A stretch of 50,964 nt of DNA. It comes from a bacterium TMED88 (lineage in GTDB: Bacteria; Myxococcota_A; UBA9160; UBA4427). The notes under the pieces are model-generated. The model worked only from the letters and a program-made list of their open reading frames with translations. It ran no database searches and had not been told where the DNA came from. The DNA lies in assembly GCA_002171515.1 (NCBI GenBank), contig NHEP01000076.1:1-50964 (forward strand), in the 5' to 3' direction. Positions 41,900-50,812 of this stretch are shown here, piece by piece. The position numbers and the translations under genes are program-made. Each line of letters begins with the position of its first letter. Position 1 is the stretch's first letter.

Positions 41900-43252
41900 A
41901 TGCGACCCACGAAAACCGTCACTCCCAATGCCGCAGGTTATTCCAGAGTATATCTGCGCTACGCCTTAGGCCTCCTCACAACGGTCTACGTCGTCAATTT
42001 TGTTGATCGTCAGGTTTTATCGATCCTGATGCAATCCATCAAACGAGACCTGGGGCTGTCAGACCTTCAGCTCGGCCTGTTGTCTGGTACGGCTTTCGGC
42101 ATCTTTTACGCCACCCTCGGCGTACCGATCGCGCGGCTCGCTGACCGTGTTTCTCGAAAGGCCGTGATGGCCACGAGCCTAACAATCTGGAGTGCGATGA
42201 CGGCACTCTGCGGTTCGGCTTCGAGCTTCCTTTCTCTGCTCTTTTACCGAATCGGCGTCGGTGTAGGTGAAGCAGGCGGCAGCCCGCCTGCCCATTCCAT
42301 GATTTCAGACCTCTTCCCTGCCTCCCAGCGCGGCACCGCCATGGGAATTTTTTCACTCGGTGTCCCCGTCGGCATTATGGTCGGATTCCTCGCCGGTGGA
42401 TTCATGAATGAGATCCTCGGATGGCGAACCGCTTTCTTGCTGGTCGGCGCCCCGGGCATCCTCTTGGCAGGCATCGTGGGGCTGACACTTCGCGAACCAC
42501 CGCGGGGCCTCAACGAGGCTCACGCGCCCACCGTCGAATCAACTCCACCGCCCACAGCCCAAGAGGTGCTTCGTTTTCTCTGGAGCAGCCCCTCGTTCCG
42601 CCACAATGCCTGGGGTTCAGCGCTCTATGCTTTCGTCGGATATTCGACAACAACCTGGGCCCCTCCTTTTCTCGAACGCTCCCACCACATGACGACCAGC
42701 CAAGTGGGAACGGCCCTCGCCCTCCTCATCGGCATCGGAGGCGGCCTTGGAATCTACCTTGGAGGCGCCGTCACGGACCGCCTCGGGCTTCGGGACCCGC
42801 GACTTCGGATGCGGGTTCCCGCTTACGCCATGTGGCTTTCAGTTCCCTTTGGCTTTGTGATCTACACGACGGATCAAACAGCTCTCGCCCTTGCGTTCTT
42901 CGTCATCCCGACGTTTCTCGGCCTAATGTATCAGGCGCCTTCGATTGCTCTGGTGCAGTCTCTCGCTACCCCAAAGATGAGGGCCACGGCCTCCGCGATC
43001 CTCTTGTTCATCATCAACATTGTGGGCCTCGCCATTGGCCCACCGGCCACGGGCTTTCTCAGTGACCTGCTCACACCCGCCTATGGGGACGACGCCCTTC
43101 GTTACGCCATGTTGTTGACGTCACTCGTTCTCGTCGCAGCGGGCTACCAATTCTGGCGGGCTTCCCAAACGGTCAAAGAGGACTTGCGCGTCGCCGAGGA
43201 AGCCAGCGAACGGGAAGCCGCCGGACTTCCCCTTCAGACTCAAACCTCTTAG
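41900..43252 (+). CDS. MFS transporter (spinster-like group)
   Basis: The 450-residue protein has twelve predicted spans. The first, YALGLLTTVYVVNFVDRQVL, carries the Asp-Arg pair usual in this MFS group, and the loop GTAFGIFYATLGVPIARLAD then VSRKAVMATSLTIWS is the MFS motif A region. GVGEAGGSPPAHSMISDLFP is the spinster/hexuronate-like motif. The centre is a charged linker (LREPPRGLNEAHAPTVESTP) before span 7. It probably moves an organic anion or lipid-like compound with a proton. It begins 9 nt after the methyltransferase stop. Confidence 0.9.
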   Translation: MRPTKTVTPNAAGYSRVYLRYALGLLTTVYVVNFVDRQVLSILMQSIKRDLGLSDLQLGLLSGTAFGIFYATLGVPIARLADRVSRKAVMATSLTIWSAMTALCGSASSFLSLLFYRIGVGVGEAGGSPPAHSMISDLFPASQRGTAMGIFSLGVPVGIMVGFLAGGFMNEILGWRTAFLLVGAPGILLAGIVGLTLREPPRGLNEAHAPTVESTPPPTAQEVLRFLWSSPSFRHNAWGSALYAFVGYSTTTWAPPFLERSHHMTTSQVGTALALLIGIGGGLGIYLGGAVTDRLGLRDPRLRMRVPAYAMWLSVPFGFVIYTTDQTALALAFFVIPTFLGLMYQAPSIALVQSLATPKMRATASAILLFIINIVGLAIGPPATGFLSDLLTPAYGDDALRYAMLLTSLVLVAAGYQFWRASQTVKEDLRVAEEASEREAAGLPLQTQTS

Positions 43253-43273
43253 CTCGCCCTGCCCTCGAGCAGC

Positions 43274-45247
43274 TCAGCCTAAGAACGAACTCGCGGACGC
43301 CGAAACCCAGACCGCGAAGCACGCGCCCAGGCCGCCGCGAAGCACAGCCCGGACACGCTTCGACTCGGCCCACTCTTCAGCGGCCGCCCAGCCACGCGCG
43401 AAGGCCACAGCCAGCACGGGCGTAACCGACAAACCGTATGCTGCCCTCGACTGGCCAAAGAAAGGCAGCGCCAGCGTGGCGAAGAAAATCGCGAAGAGCA
43501 TCGCGGCGGCATACACCAACGGCAAAGCCCACCCCATGGCCCTCGGGTCAGACCGCTTCACAAAGACATCACGGGCCCAAATCGCTGCACCCAGCAGAAT
43601 CAGCGCCAGAATAGGCAAGGCCGCCCAATAACCGACCGCCATCCATTCCAGGTCCCACGGAACGAGTATGTCCGGAATCCCCGGCGCGCCCGAAAGCAGG
43701 CCATCCCCCCAGAGCGTCGAGTAGAGACCGTCCCAAAAAGAGGAGAAGCTGGAATAGAACGGCTCCGAAAGCGATTCACCGAACGAGAGGTAGTAATCGA
43801 GGCTATGGAATCCGGGGGGCGACCACCAAGTCCGCTTTGGACCCGGCAAGTCCCAATTCGGAACGAGAAAGCGGCCAAAGATCATCCAATTCCGAATGTA
43901 GTACCACCCGGCGATCAACAGCGCGGGACTGAGAAAGCCAACAAGCTCACGCGCACGGTCTCGAGGCCTCCGCCGACCTCCGCCGAACACTCGGAGCGCC
44001 ACACACCCCAAAATGACAACGAAGGCCACCCATGCTGTGTACTTCGTCAAGAGCGCCAGGCCGAGCCAGACCGAAGTCCAAGCCAAGCCACGCGGGTCGA
44101 GTCTTTTTTCACCGAGCACCCGAGCAGCCTGAATAACGGCCCCCGCCACCCAGAAAGCCAACCATCCCTCATTGGAAACGGTGGCCGCCAGAACGAGGTT
44201 CACAGGAAGAAGTGCGGCGAACACAATGGCGAGCCCTTTCAGGACAGGCCGCTGGGGATACATCCAGCCCGCGAGACGCCCCGACCAAAACACGAGGCCT
44301 AACCCTGCCATCACAGCAGGAAAACGAATCGCCCAGAGGACGCCGCCTGTATCCAGGGACACCCATATCGACCGCAAAGCAGCGACCGCCGAATGATACA
44401 GAGGCGGGTGATAGGCCGACCAACCGTCGGTCGCGATCGGAAGCCGACCCGAAGCCAGCCAACCCACAACCTCTAAGTGACCTCGAGCATCGAAACCCGC
44501 GAGCAGGGGAATTTCGATGCTGCGGGCCCAAAATAGCCCCCAGAAAAAGATGACCGAACACCAAAGGGCCGCGAGCGCCCCAGACCCGAAACTCAATCCA
44601 AGCGCAGCGCTCCATAAACCAAGAAAAGCTCCCAGAGCGGCCACTCCGACGAGCGGCCAGGCATACCTTTTAACCCCATCCAGCGGAGAGGGAAGCCAGT
44701 CATTCGCAGGGTGTCGACGCATATCCTGAGCCAGAACAGCGGGTGCCCAAGGCCCCGCGCCGACTTGGGCTTGAAAATCCTCCGGGCGGCTGCCTACAGA
44801 TTGCGCCTCTCCGCCCAAGTCCATCGAAATCAGAGCAGGCCCTTGGCGATTTCTCACTTCAATCACCAGTTGATTCCGGCCGGGTTTGAGAGCCGAGGCC
44901 AAATCGCGCTTCTGGAAGACAGACCATCTCCGGTCCGGGTCGGTGTCGAAGATCACCGGCACCCCATTCAGCCGAACTTGAAATCGACCAAACACGCGCA
45001 GCCGCAGGGGCCACTCATCCGGGAGCCCCTCTTCCATCACCCAAGCGGTTTTGAAGCGAATCCTTCGCGCTCGTTCAGACCCCCACTGCCGATTCATGGC
45101 CGAGAAGGGCCTCTCCGCCATCACCCAAGGCGCCGCGGCATCGGAAATCAAAATGCGACCGCCCCCAAACCCGAGCAGGCGGCCAACCGCCAACCCGGAG
45201 CCGAGACAAATCGCGAGAGCAAGAGCGATCCATGCGGATCGAGGCAT
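43274..45247 (-). CDS. Multi-pass glycosyltransferase-like membrane protein (GT39/PMT type)
   Basis: ATG 45247 gives 657 residues; TTG 45277 in frame is possible but adds an odd prefix. Residues 1-25 form a signal-anchor span. Residues 40-150 form a soluble beta domain (WPLRLRVFGRFQVRLNGVPV, VIEVRNRQGPALISMDLGG) like a carbohydrate-binding jelly roll. From about 195 there are ten or more spans with the first loop LLAGFDARGHLEVVGWLASG and WSAYHPPLYHSAVAALRSIW; the acidic D in the first loop and the YHPPLYH motif are typical of dolichol/undecaprenyl-phosphate sugar transferases. It likely adds a sugar to lipid or protein on the outer face of the inner membrane. The acceptor is unknown. Confidence 0.8.
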   Translation of the reverse strand: MPRSAWIALALAICLGSGLAVGRLLGFGGGRILISDAAAPWVMAERPFSAMNRQWGSERARRIRFKTAWVMEEGLPDEWPLRLRVFGRFQVRLNGVPVIFDTDPDRRWSVFQKRDLASALKPGRNQLVIEVRNRQGPALISMDLGGEAQSVGSRPEDFQAQVGAGPWAPAVLAQDMRRHPANDWLPSPLDGVKRYAWPLVGVAALGAFLGLWSAALGLSFGSGALAALWCSVIFFWGLFWARSIEIPLLAGFDARGHLEVVGWLASGRLPIATDGWSAYHPPLYHSAVAALRSIWVSLDTGGVLWAIRFPAVMAGLGLVFWSGRLAGWMYPQRPVLKGLAIVFAALLPVNLVLAATVSNEGWLAFWVAGAVIQAARVLGEKRLDPRGLAWTSVWLGLALLTKYTAWVAFVVILGCVALRVFGGGRRRPRDRARELVGFLSPALLIAGWYYIRNWMIFGRFLVPNWDLPGPKRTWWSPPGFHSLDYYLSFGESLSEPFYSSFSSFWDGLYSTLWGDGLLSGAPGIPDILVPWDLEWMAVGYWAALPILALILLGAAIWARDVFVKRSDPRAMGWALPLVYAAAMLFAIFFATLALPFFGQSRAAYGLSVTPVLAVAFARGWAAAEEWAESKRVRAVLRGGLGACFAVWVSASASSFLG

Positions 45248-45345
45248 CAGGGCAGTATAGGGCCCGACACGTTTCAAGCCCCCCCTCGGCTAAAGGACCA
45301 AGAGAAATAGAGGGCCCCGGACGGGCGCAGGGGCGATGCGCGACC

Positions 45346-46068
45346 CTAACCTTGCGCGTCCAGCTCCGCATCGATGCGTTGCTTAAAATCGGCAAACGGC
45401 TTCGCACCCGAGACAAATTTCCCATTGATGAAGAACCCGGGTGTTCCGGTCACGCCGAGCTGCGACGCCTCCGCCATGTCGGCATCAACTCGTTTTTTGA
45501 TGTCCGGGGAAACCATGTCGACCTTAAATTGTTCGACGTCCAAGTCGATCTGCCCGGCATACTCGACGAACTTCTCCTCGGTCAACTGCCGAGGGTTTGC
45601 GAAAATGAGGTCATGCATCTCCCAAAACTTGCCTTGCTCTTTTGCCGCCTCGGATGCCGCGTGCGCGAGCGGGGCCTGGGGGTGAATACGCAGGGGCAAA
45701 TGCTTAAAGACGATGCGCACATCATCCCCATAAGTCTCCTGGACCTGCTCCAGTGTCGGCGTGACTCGCGCGCAAAAGGGACATTGAAAATCCGAGAATT
45801 CGATCAACGTCACGGCTGCATCCTCGGGCCCAATCGAAGGTGAGCCCGCGGTATTCACTTTGTGGACTTTGTTCGGATCAATGCCTCTCCGACGCGGCGC
45901 CTCCCGCTTGGCCGGCGCAGCCGCCACTTCCAAACCGGCAACCGCTTTCCCGAGCTGGGCGAGCTGAACACTGGCTGCGTCCAGCGACTGCACCATTAAA
46001 TAAGAGCCACCCAGCACACTGAGACCGAGAATTGCCGCTGCGAGAACAATCGCACTGCCGTTGCTCAC
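45346..46068 (-). CDS. Membrane-anchored DsbA-like thiol oxidoreductase
   Basis: GTG 46068 has AAGGAGG nine bases upstream; 240 residues. One N-terminal span (SAIVLAAAILGLSVLGGSYL) anchors a periplasmic linker, followed by a DsbA/thioredoxin_4 domain: LIEFSDFQCPFCARVTPTLE, active site Cys96-Pro-Phe-Cys99, VFKHLPLRIHPQAPLAH, cis-proline loop LGVTGTPGFFINGKFVSGA. It would oxidise or isomerise disulfides in exported proteins. This subgroup (CPFC with a HPQA-type helix) is common in delta-proteobacteria. It lies about 100 nt upstream of, and on the same strand as, the glycosyltransferase-like gene. Confidence 0.9.
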   Translation of the reverse strand: MSNGSAIVLAAAILGLSVLGGSYLMVQSLDAASVQLAQLGKAVAGLEVAAAPAKREAPRRRGIDPNKVHKVNTAGSPSIGPEDAAVTLIEFSDFQCPFCARVTPTLEQVQETYGDDVRIVFKHLPLRIHPQAPLAHAASEAAKEQGKFWEMHDLIFANPRQLTEEKFVEYAGQIDLDVEQFKVDMVSPDIKKRVDADMAEASQLGVTGTPGFFINGKFVSGAKPFADFKQRIDAELDAQG

Positions 46069-46240
46069 CGGAAAACGCCTCCTTAATTGGACCCACTCAA
46101 AAGCTGATCACGCTGTAAAGCGATTCAAGCCCTAGACGGTAGCACCGCACCAGACGACCAGCCCACGCTCCGCATCCAGAGAAATCCTAAAACCGACTCG
46201 GGGTGTTGAATCTGTACCCTGCCAATTCCGCCGGATCGAT

Positions 46241-46489
46241 TCAGACCTCCTCGTCCTCGTTGATGGCCTTCAAACAGATTGGATGGGGCGCCCACTCCGG
46301 ACCACCTTCCCAGCCTGGCAATTTAGCCGCCTCACGCAGCCAAGAGTCGGCCAGCGATTGCTCGACAACCACGTGATTTCCATCGAAGGCCTCGACCAAG
46401 GCATCCCATAAGTCTTGGCCTCCCGAGGCCCACCACTCGGGGCTCGGATTCTCAAAATCCACAGCCAGCCGAATCATCCCTTCATTCAC
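46241..46489 (-). CDS. Small acidic hypothetical protein
   Basis: The 82-residue product starts at ATG 46489 with GGAGG eleven bases upstream. It is acidic and has a compact, protein-like composition: RLAVDFENPSPEWWASGGQD, LVEAFDGNHVVVEQSLADSW, ending APHPICLKAINEDEEV. No membrane span, signal or known domain is visible. It sits alone between the ATL gene and the DsbA-like gene, all on the same strand, with 49 nt and 172 nt gaps. I accept it as a gene because of its ribosome site and coherent sequence; the function is unknown. Confidence 0.6.
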   Translation of the reverse strand: MNEGMIRLAVDFENPSPEWWASGGQDLWDALVEAFDGNHVVVEQSLADSWLREAAKLPGWEGGPEWAPHPICLKAINEDEEV

Positions 46490-46538
46490 GACTCATCCTC
46501 CGACGGAGAAGCCTAGCCGGTTAAGCGCCGAGTGCGAC

Positions 46539-46883
46539 TCATACCTCGTTCACAAGAGCGTCCGACCAACCGTAAATCGTCAAATCGACGCGGCCTTTTT
46601 GATCAAACACCACACCCTCTGCAATCAGCATGGAGCGCTGCAAGGATGCCCAGTCCGCCTCGCCCCGAGGACTGACCTCCCCCTTTGCATTGATGACCCG
46701 TTGCCAAGGAACGTCGCGATCGGCCTCAGCAAGTGCATGAAGCGCGTAACCGACCTGGCGCGCGCCGCGAGGTACTCCCGCCAGCCGAGCCACCGCTCCG
46801 TAGGTGACGACTCGACCTCGTGGCACGCGGCGCACAACGGAATAGATTCGCGCATACGCCTCGCCTCCGCGCGACGCCTTCAT
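46539..46883 (-). CDS. Alkyltransferase-like (ATL) protein, MGMT family without catalytic Cys
   Basis: The 114-residue protein matches the DNA-binding half of O6-methylguanine methyltransferase: IYSVVRRVPRGRVVTYGAVA, RLAGVPRGARQVGYALHAL and VPWQRVINAKGEVSPRGE. The PCHRV active site of true methyltransferases reads PWQRV, so the acceptor Cys is Trp; this is the ATL signature. ATL proteins bind and flip O6-alkylguanine and hand it to nucleotide excision repair. The start overlaps the upstream peptidase stop by four bases (TCATGA), which couples the two genes. Confidence 0.9.
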   Translation of the reverse strand: MKASRGGEAYARIYSVVRRVPRGRVVTYGAVARLAGVPRGARQVGYALHALAEADRDVPWQRVINAKGEVSPRGEADWASLQRSMLIAEGVVFDQKGRVDLTIYGWSDALVNEV

Positions 46884-49009
46884 GAAGCGATCGGTCCTCC
46901 GGGCAACTCGTCCAGAAGACCACTGTGTCGCAGCAGAGCCTCGGGTTGAGGCGAGCGCCCCCTAAAGTCGACAAAGACATCCATCGGAGCTCGCGAACCC
47001 CCTTGAGCCAGAACCGACTCTCGAAAACGAAGACCGAGCGCCTTGACTTCTTTCTCATTTTCGAGCCCTGCTTCCTCGAAGGCGCCAAATGCATCCGCGG
47101 ACAGAACCTCAGCCCACTTATAGCTGTAGTAGCCCGCCGCATACCCACCAGCGAAAATATGACCAAACCCGCAGAGAAAACGATCTTCCGGAAGTGGTGC
47201 CAAGACGGAAGTTCTTTCAGCAATTTCGGACCGAACATCAAAAGGCGTTCGCCCCTTCCCCGGTAAATACTCACCGTGGAGAAATAAGTCGGTCAACGCG
47301 AACTCCAACTGCCTCAACATCGCGCTCGCGGACCGGAAGGTCTGCGCTCGGCGGATTTTCTCAAACAGGTCATCAGGAAATTGCTCGCCGGTGACGACGT
47401 GGCCCGAGATTTCACTCAATGTGCGGCGATCAATGCACCAGTTTTCCATAAACTGACTGGGTAACTCGACGGCGTCCCATTCGATATTGCGAATCCCGGA
47501 GGCCAGCCCTTCATCGACCCGGGTCAGCATATGCTGCAAGCCGTGACCAAACTCGTGAAACAACGTTTCGATTTCGGAAAAGCTCATCAGGGCAGGCTGC
47601 CCTTGGACGGGCGGCGTTTGATTGCAAACTAGATATGCGACAGGGCGTCGAGCCTCTTCCCCCACCGGCGACAGCCGACGACTGCGCCCAACGCATTCAT
47701 CCATCCACGCACCGCCCCGCTTCTCACCCGGACGGGAATACGCATCCAAGTAAAAGAAAGCAATGGCGCGGCCGATGTGGTCACGCACTCGGAAGAAGCG
47801 GACATCCGGATGCCAAACCGCCGCCTCGCCGTCAGCGGGCTCGATCTCGACGTCAAATAGTCGCTTCGCGAGGCCAAACAAGCCTTCCAATACGCGATCA
47901 AATGGGAAGTAGGGCCTGAGATCCTCCTCGCTGTAGTCAAATCGTGCCTCACGAACCCGCTCGGCGTAGTAGGCCACATCCCACGGCCGGAACGTCTCGG
48001 GTTGAAGTTGGTCGCGCGCATGAGCAAAGCGTTGGATTTCCTCCAGATCATCCTGGGCCGCCGAAAAGGAGGCCAAGCGCAATTTTTCCAACAATGCTTT
48101 GACCGCATCGCTGTCCGGCGCCATTTTACTCGCGAGACTCAGCTCGGCGTAGTTCGCGTAACCCAAAAGTTCCGCCATCTCACGACGCAGAATCAGAATC
48201 CGATCAATAAGGGGTGCGTTATCGATTGCGCCCGCACTCGCTTTGGAAACGTGGGCGCGGTAGAGCTCTTCGCGCACCGATCGATCGGGCCCATGCTCGA
48301 GGTATGGAACCAAAGAGGGGGCATCCAAAGTGAGACGCCACGGGCCATGGGCCGAAGATGCGTCAGGCTCACCTGAGGATCGCGCCGATTGGGCTGTGAT
48401 TTCGCGCAGAGTCTCGGGCGTTCCCTCCATTTGCGCAGGGTCGCTCACAACCCGTGCGAATGTGCGGGTCGCCTCGAGCACATTTTGACTGAATTGAGTC
48501 GCTAGCTGTGCCAGTTCTTGAGCAAGCGTCTGAAATCGCGCCTGCTCTGCACCCTCCAGAGCAACCCCTGCGTGGGTCGCTTCACGGATCAGGCCCTCCA
48601 CAACGCGCTTCTCCACTGGGGTCAGTGCTTCAAAGTCCGGCCCTTCGCGCAAAGCGACCAGACCTCGATAGAGCTCCTGGCTCTGACCCAGCCGCAATCC
48701 AAAAGCGACCACTTCCGACTGCACGGCATCGTGAGCTTCGCGGAGTGCATCGCTGTTTTGGACGCCCATCAGGTGCCCGACGATGCCCCAACTCAAAGCC
48801 AGCCGGTCGTGAATCGCTTCAAGGGGACCGATGATTGGCTCGTATCCTCGAGGCACTGAGGCCTCTAAGGCTTCAAGCTCAGTCCCTAACTCCTCCAGGA
48901 GCTGCCGGACGGCCGGTTCAACGTCCTCAGGGCCAATCTCGCCAAATCTCGGCAGACCGGACTGGTCCAAAAGCGGATACTCCTCGGCACTCAACGTCTG
49001 GCTCTCCAA
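46880..49009 (-). CDS. prlC: M3 family zinc oligopeptidase (oligopeptidase A-like)
   Basis: TTG 49009 has AGGAGG five bases upstream; 709 residues. The M3 zinc site is FHEFGHGLQHML, with His485, Glu486 and His489, followed by SGIRNIEWDAVELPSQFMEN, where the third ligand Glu lies. The N-terminal helical part (GYEPIIGPLEAIHDRLALSW; LREAHDAVQSEVVAFGLRLG) and C-terminal GHIFAGGYAAGYYSYKWAEV, DAFGAFEEAGLENEKEVKAL are typical of oligopeptidase A. It hydrolyses peptides in the cytoplasm, including signal-peptide fragments. The call to oligopeptidase A rather than another M3 is by overall form. It ends in a four-base overlap with the ATL gene. Confidence 0.9.
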   Translation of the reverse strand: MESQTLSAEEYPLLDQSGLPRFGEIGPEDVEPAVRQLLEELGTELEALEASVPRGYEPIIGPLEAIHDRLALSWGIVGHLMGVQNSDALREAHDAVQSEVVAFGLRLGQSQELYRGLVALREGPDFEALTPVEKRVVEGLIREATHAGVALEGAEQARFQTLAQELAQLATQFSQNVLEATRTFARVVSDPAQMEGTPETLREITAQSARSSGEPDASSAHGPWRLTLDAPSLVPYLEHGPDRSVREELYRAHVSKASAGAIDNAPLIDRILILRREMAELLGYANYAELSLASKMAPDSDAVKALLEKLRLASFSAAQDDLEEIQRFAHARDQLQPETFRPWDVAYYAERVREARFDYSEEDLRPYFPFDRVLEGLFGLAKRLFDVEIEPADGEAAVWHPDVRFFRVRDHIGRAIAFFYLDAYSRPGEKRGGAWMDECVGRSRRLSPVGEEARRPVAYLVCNQTPPVQGQPALMSFSEIETLFHEFGHGLQHMLTRVDEGLASGIRNIEWDAVELPSQFMENWCIDRRTLSEISGHVVTGEQFPDDLFEKIRRAQTFRSASAMLRQLEFALTDLFLHGEYLPGKGRTPFDVRSEIAERTSVLAPLPEDRFLCGFGHIFAGGYAAGYYSYKWAEVLSADAFGAFEEAGLENEKEVKALGLRFRESVLAQGGSRAPMDVFVDFRGRSPQPEALLRHSGLLDELPGGPIAS

Positions 49010-49031
49010 GTTCGCCTCCTCTCCTCACAGT

Positions 49032-50507
49032 TCAATCCGCTGGAACAACCACGCGCTTCGTCGCCACCCGGTCTGCTTTTCCGCTGAACAGCGAGAGCAA
49101 AACGACGACACATCCGTTCAGGAACAAACCAATCACGCCCACGTGAACCCCACCCCATTGGCTCGTCCCAGCCAGCGTGGCCGTCATGGCGAAGCCTGTT
49201 CCAACCAAGAGACCCACAAGCGTCGCCCCGGCAGACTGGCGCCGCCAATGAAGCGCCAACAGAAAGGCAGGCACACACTGGATCAGGATCTCCATTTTGA
49301 GCTCAATCAATCGCCACAGCGTGATGTCTCGCTGAAGAGCGATCGGAATAATGAAGACCAAGACCAAAGCGGCGAGCATTTTCCCCAATCGGGTATCGCG
49401 TGCATCAGTGCCCGTCTTTCCCAGGAAATCACGCGCCAGGACCGACCCCAAGGACAACAGGCAGGAATCCGCAGTGGACATAATGGCCGAGAGAGCGCCA
49501 ATAAAGACCAGTACGGCCGCGAGTCGACTCCCCGCACCCTCCTCCGACCATTCGATCAGCAGAGCCGGCATCACACCATCAGAAGCCACGCCGCTTGCAA
49601 GTTCTAAGCGCGGGATCGCCGCCACGCCGATCAAGGTGACGACTAATGTCGTGGCCAGAGGCATGAAGGTCATCCACGCCATCGAGCGAGTCAGAACACG
49701 GCCACTCTGAGCCGCGTACACACGCTGAATGGCTTGCGGATAAATCACACTGGCCAAGCCCAACAAGGCGATGGTACTGAACCAGTTCGCAACACCCTCA
49801 GCGTCCGGCAGCGCAACCGCTGCGGGTCGAGTCGCTGCGACCGACTCGGTCACCGCCGTCAAACCACCCGCGCTACTCATCAGCCAAGCCAGCAGCGTCA
49901 TCAGCCCTACCAGCATGAGAATACCTTGAGCGGCATCGGTCCAGGCTACGGCACGCATTCCTCCACGCGTCTCATAGAACAAGATCATCCCGGCCAGCCC
50001 GATTACGCCCCAGCTGTAGGGAATCATGTCGCCCGTCACGAGGCTGGCTACCTCCCCCATCGCTTTTAATTGGGCCAACAAGAAATTCGCCAAGGCCACG
50101 ATCATCAGAACCGAGACCATGCGCGTGAGCCCGCCTCCCATTCGATCGTGGCGAAATCGGTCCCGCACCCAGTCTCCCGGAGTGACGTAGCCTCTCTGCA
50201 CAGCGGCCGGCCTCAGCTTCGGAACCAGAATATGGAACACCACTACGATCGCCATCATGAAGCCAGTTGACATGATGAAATGAAAACCGCTGCGGTAGGC
50301 TTTGCCCGGATACCCCAGCAGTGAATTGCCCGAATAGGCGGTGGCGTATAGGGTCAAGAAGAGCACGAAGACACCGAGTTCCCGCCCACCGAGAAAATGA
50401 TCACTCGGAGAGCCGTCGCGTCGCATCCGGCTTGCTACCTCGCTGACGCCGAGAAGCAAGGCCAAATACACAACGAGTGCAACCACGCCCATTTCGGAGA
50501 AGCTCAC
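49032..50507 (-). CDS. Sodium:solute symporter family transporter
   Basis: GTG 50507 overlaps the preceding small gene stop (TTGTGA) and has GAGGAG five bases upstream; 491 residues. It has about thirteen spans of the SSS fold: FLGGRELGVFVLFLTLYATA near the start, YSGNSLLGYPGKAYRSGFHF, and MIPYSWGVIGLAGMILFYET then GGMRAVAWTDAAQGILM, the SSS signature region, and a later TADSCLLSLGSVLARDFLGK with conserved Ser/Thr at the sodium site. The substrate class cannot be told; organic acid or amino acid is likely. A small membrane protein gene precedes it in a pair typical of SSS carriers. Confidence 0.9.
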   Translation of the reverse strand: MSFSEMGVVALVVYLALLLGVSEVASRMRRDGSPSDHFLGGRELGVFVLFLTLYATAYSGNSLLGYPGKAYRSGFHFIMSTGFMMAIVVVFHILVPKLRPAAVQRGYVTPGDWVRDRFRHDRMGGGLTRMVSVLMIVALANFLLAQLKAMGEVASLVTGDMIPYSWGVIGLAGMILFYETRGGMRAVAWTDAAQGILMLVGLMTLLAWLMSSAGGLTAVTESVAATRPAAVALPDAEGVANWFSTIALLGLASVIYPQAIQRVYAAQSGRVLTRSMAWMTFMPLATTLVVTLIGVAAIPRLELASGVASDGVMPALLIEWSEEGAGSRLAAVLVFIGALSAIMSTADSCLLSLGSVLARDFLGKTGTDARDTRLGKMLAALVLVFIIPIALQRDITLWRLIELKMEILIQCVPAFLLALHWRRQSAGATLVGLLVGTGFAMTATLAGTSQWGGVHVGVIGLFLNGCVVVLLSLFSGKADRVATKRVVVPAD

Positions 50508-50812
50508 AAAGACTCCTCATCCGGAGGGCCGTCCGCGGGATCGGATAACGTCAAGGGGAGTGCGTCCCCATCGTCGATATCAGTCAGCCGCCACGCCAGT
50601 GAATTGAACACGGCGACCAGCGCGTAGCAAACCACAGCCACCGTGACCCAATCGGGGAGCCCCCAGAGAATATTCAAGGCGTCTGACGGGCTCCGGTACC
50701 AGGGAACCGACAACAAATAGAGAAAACCGATTGCAACCAGAAGCAGTCGCCGCCTCCGTCTACGGGTAGCCTGGCGATCTTGATCCACGTTTTCTTCGGG
50801 CATGCGACTCAC
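50504..50812 (-). CDS. Small membrane partner of the sodium:solute symporter (DUF3311-like)
   Basis: The 102-residue protein starts at GTG 50812 or ATG 50803. It has a very basic N-terminus (ATRRRRRRL) followed by two predicted spans: LLLVAIGFLYLLSVPWYRSP and LPDWVTVAVVCYALVAVFNS. The tail is acidic. The size, two-span form and position directly ahead of an SSS gene fit DUF3311-type accessory proteins. Such partners are needed by some SSS carriers for stability. It overlaps the symporter start by four bases, so both are made together. The 150 nt to the window end show no gene. Confidence 0.72.
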   Translation of the reverse strand: MSRMPEENVDQDRQATRRRRRRLLLVAIGFLYLLSVPWYRSPSDALNILWGLPDWVTVAVVCYALVAVFNSLAWRLTDIDDGDALPLTLSDPADGPPDEESL

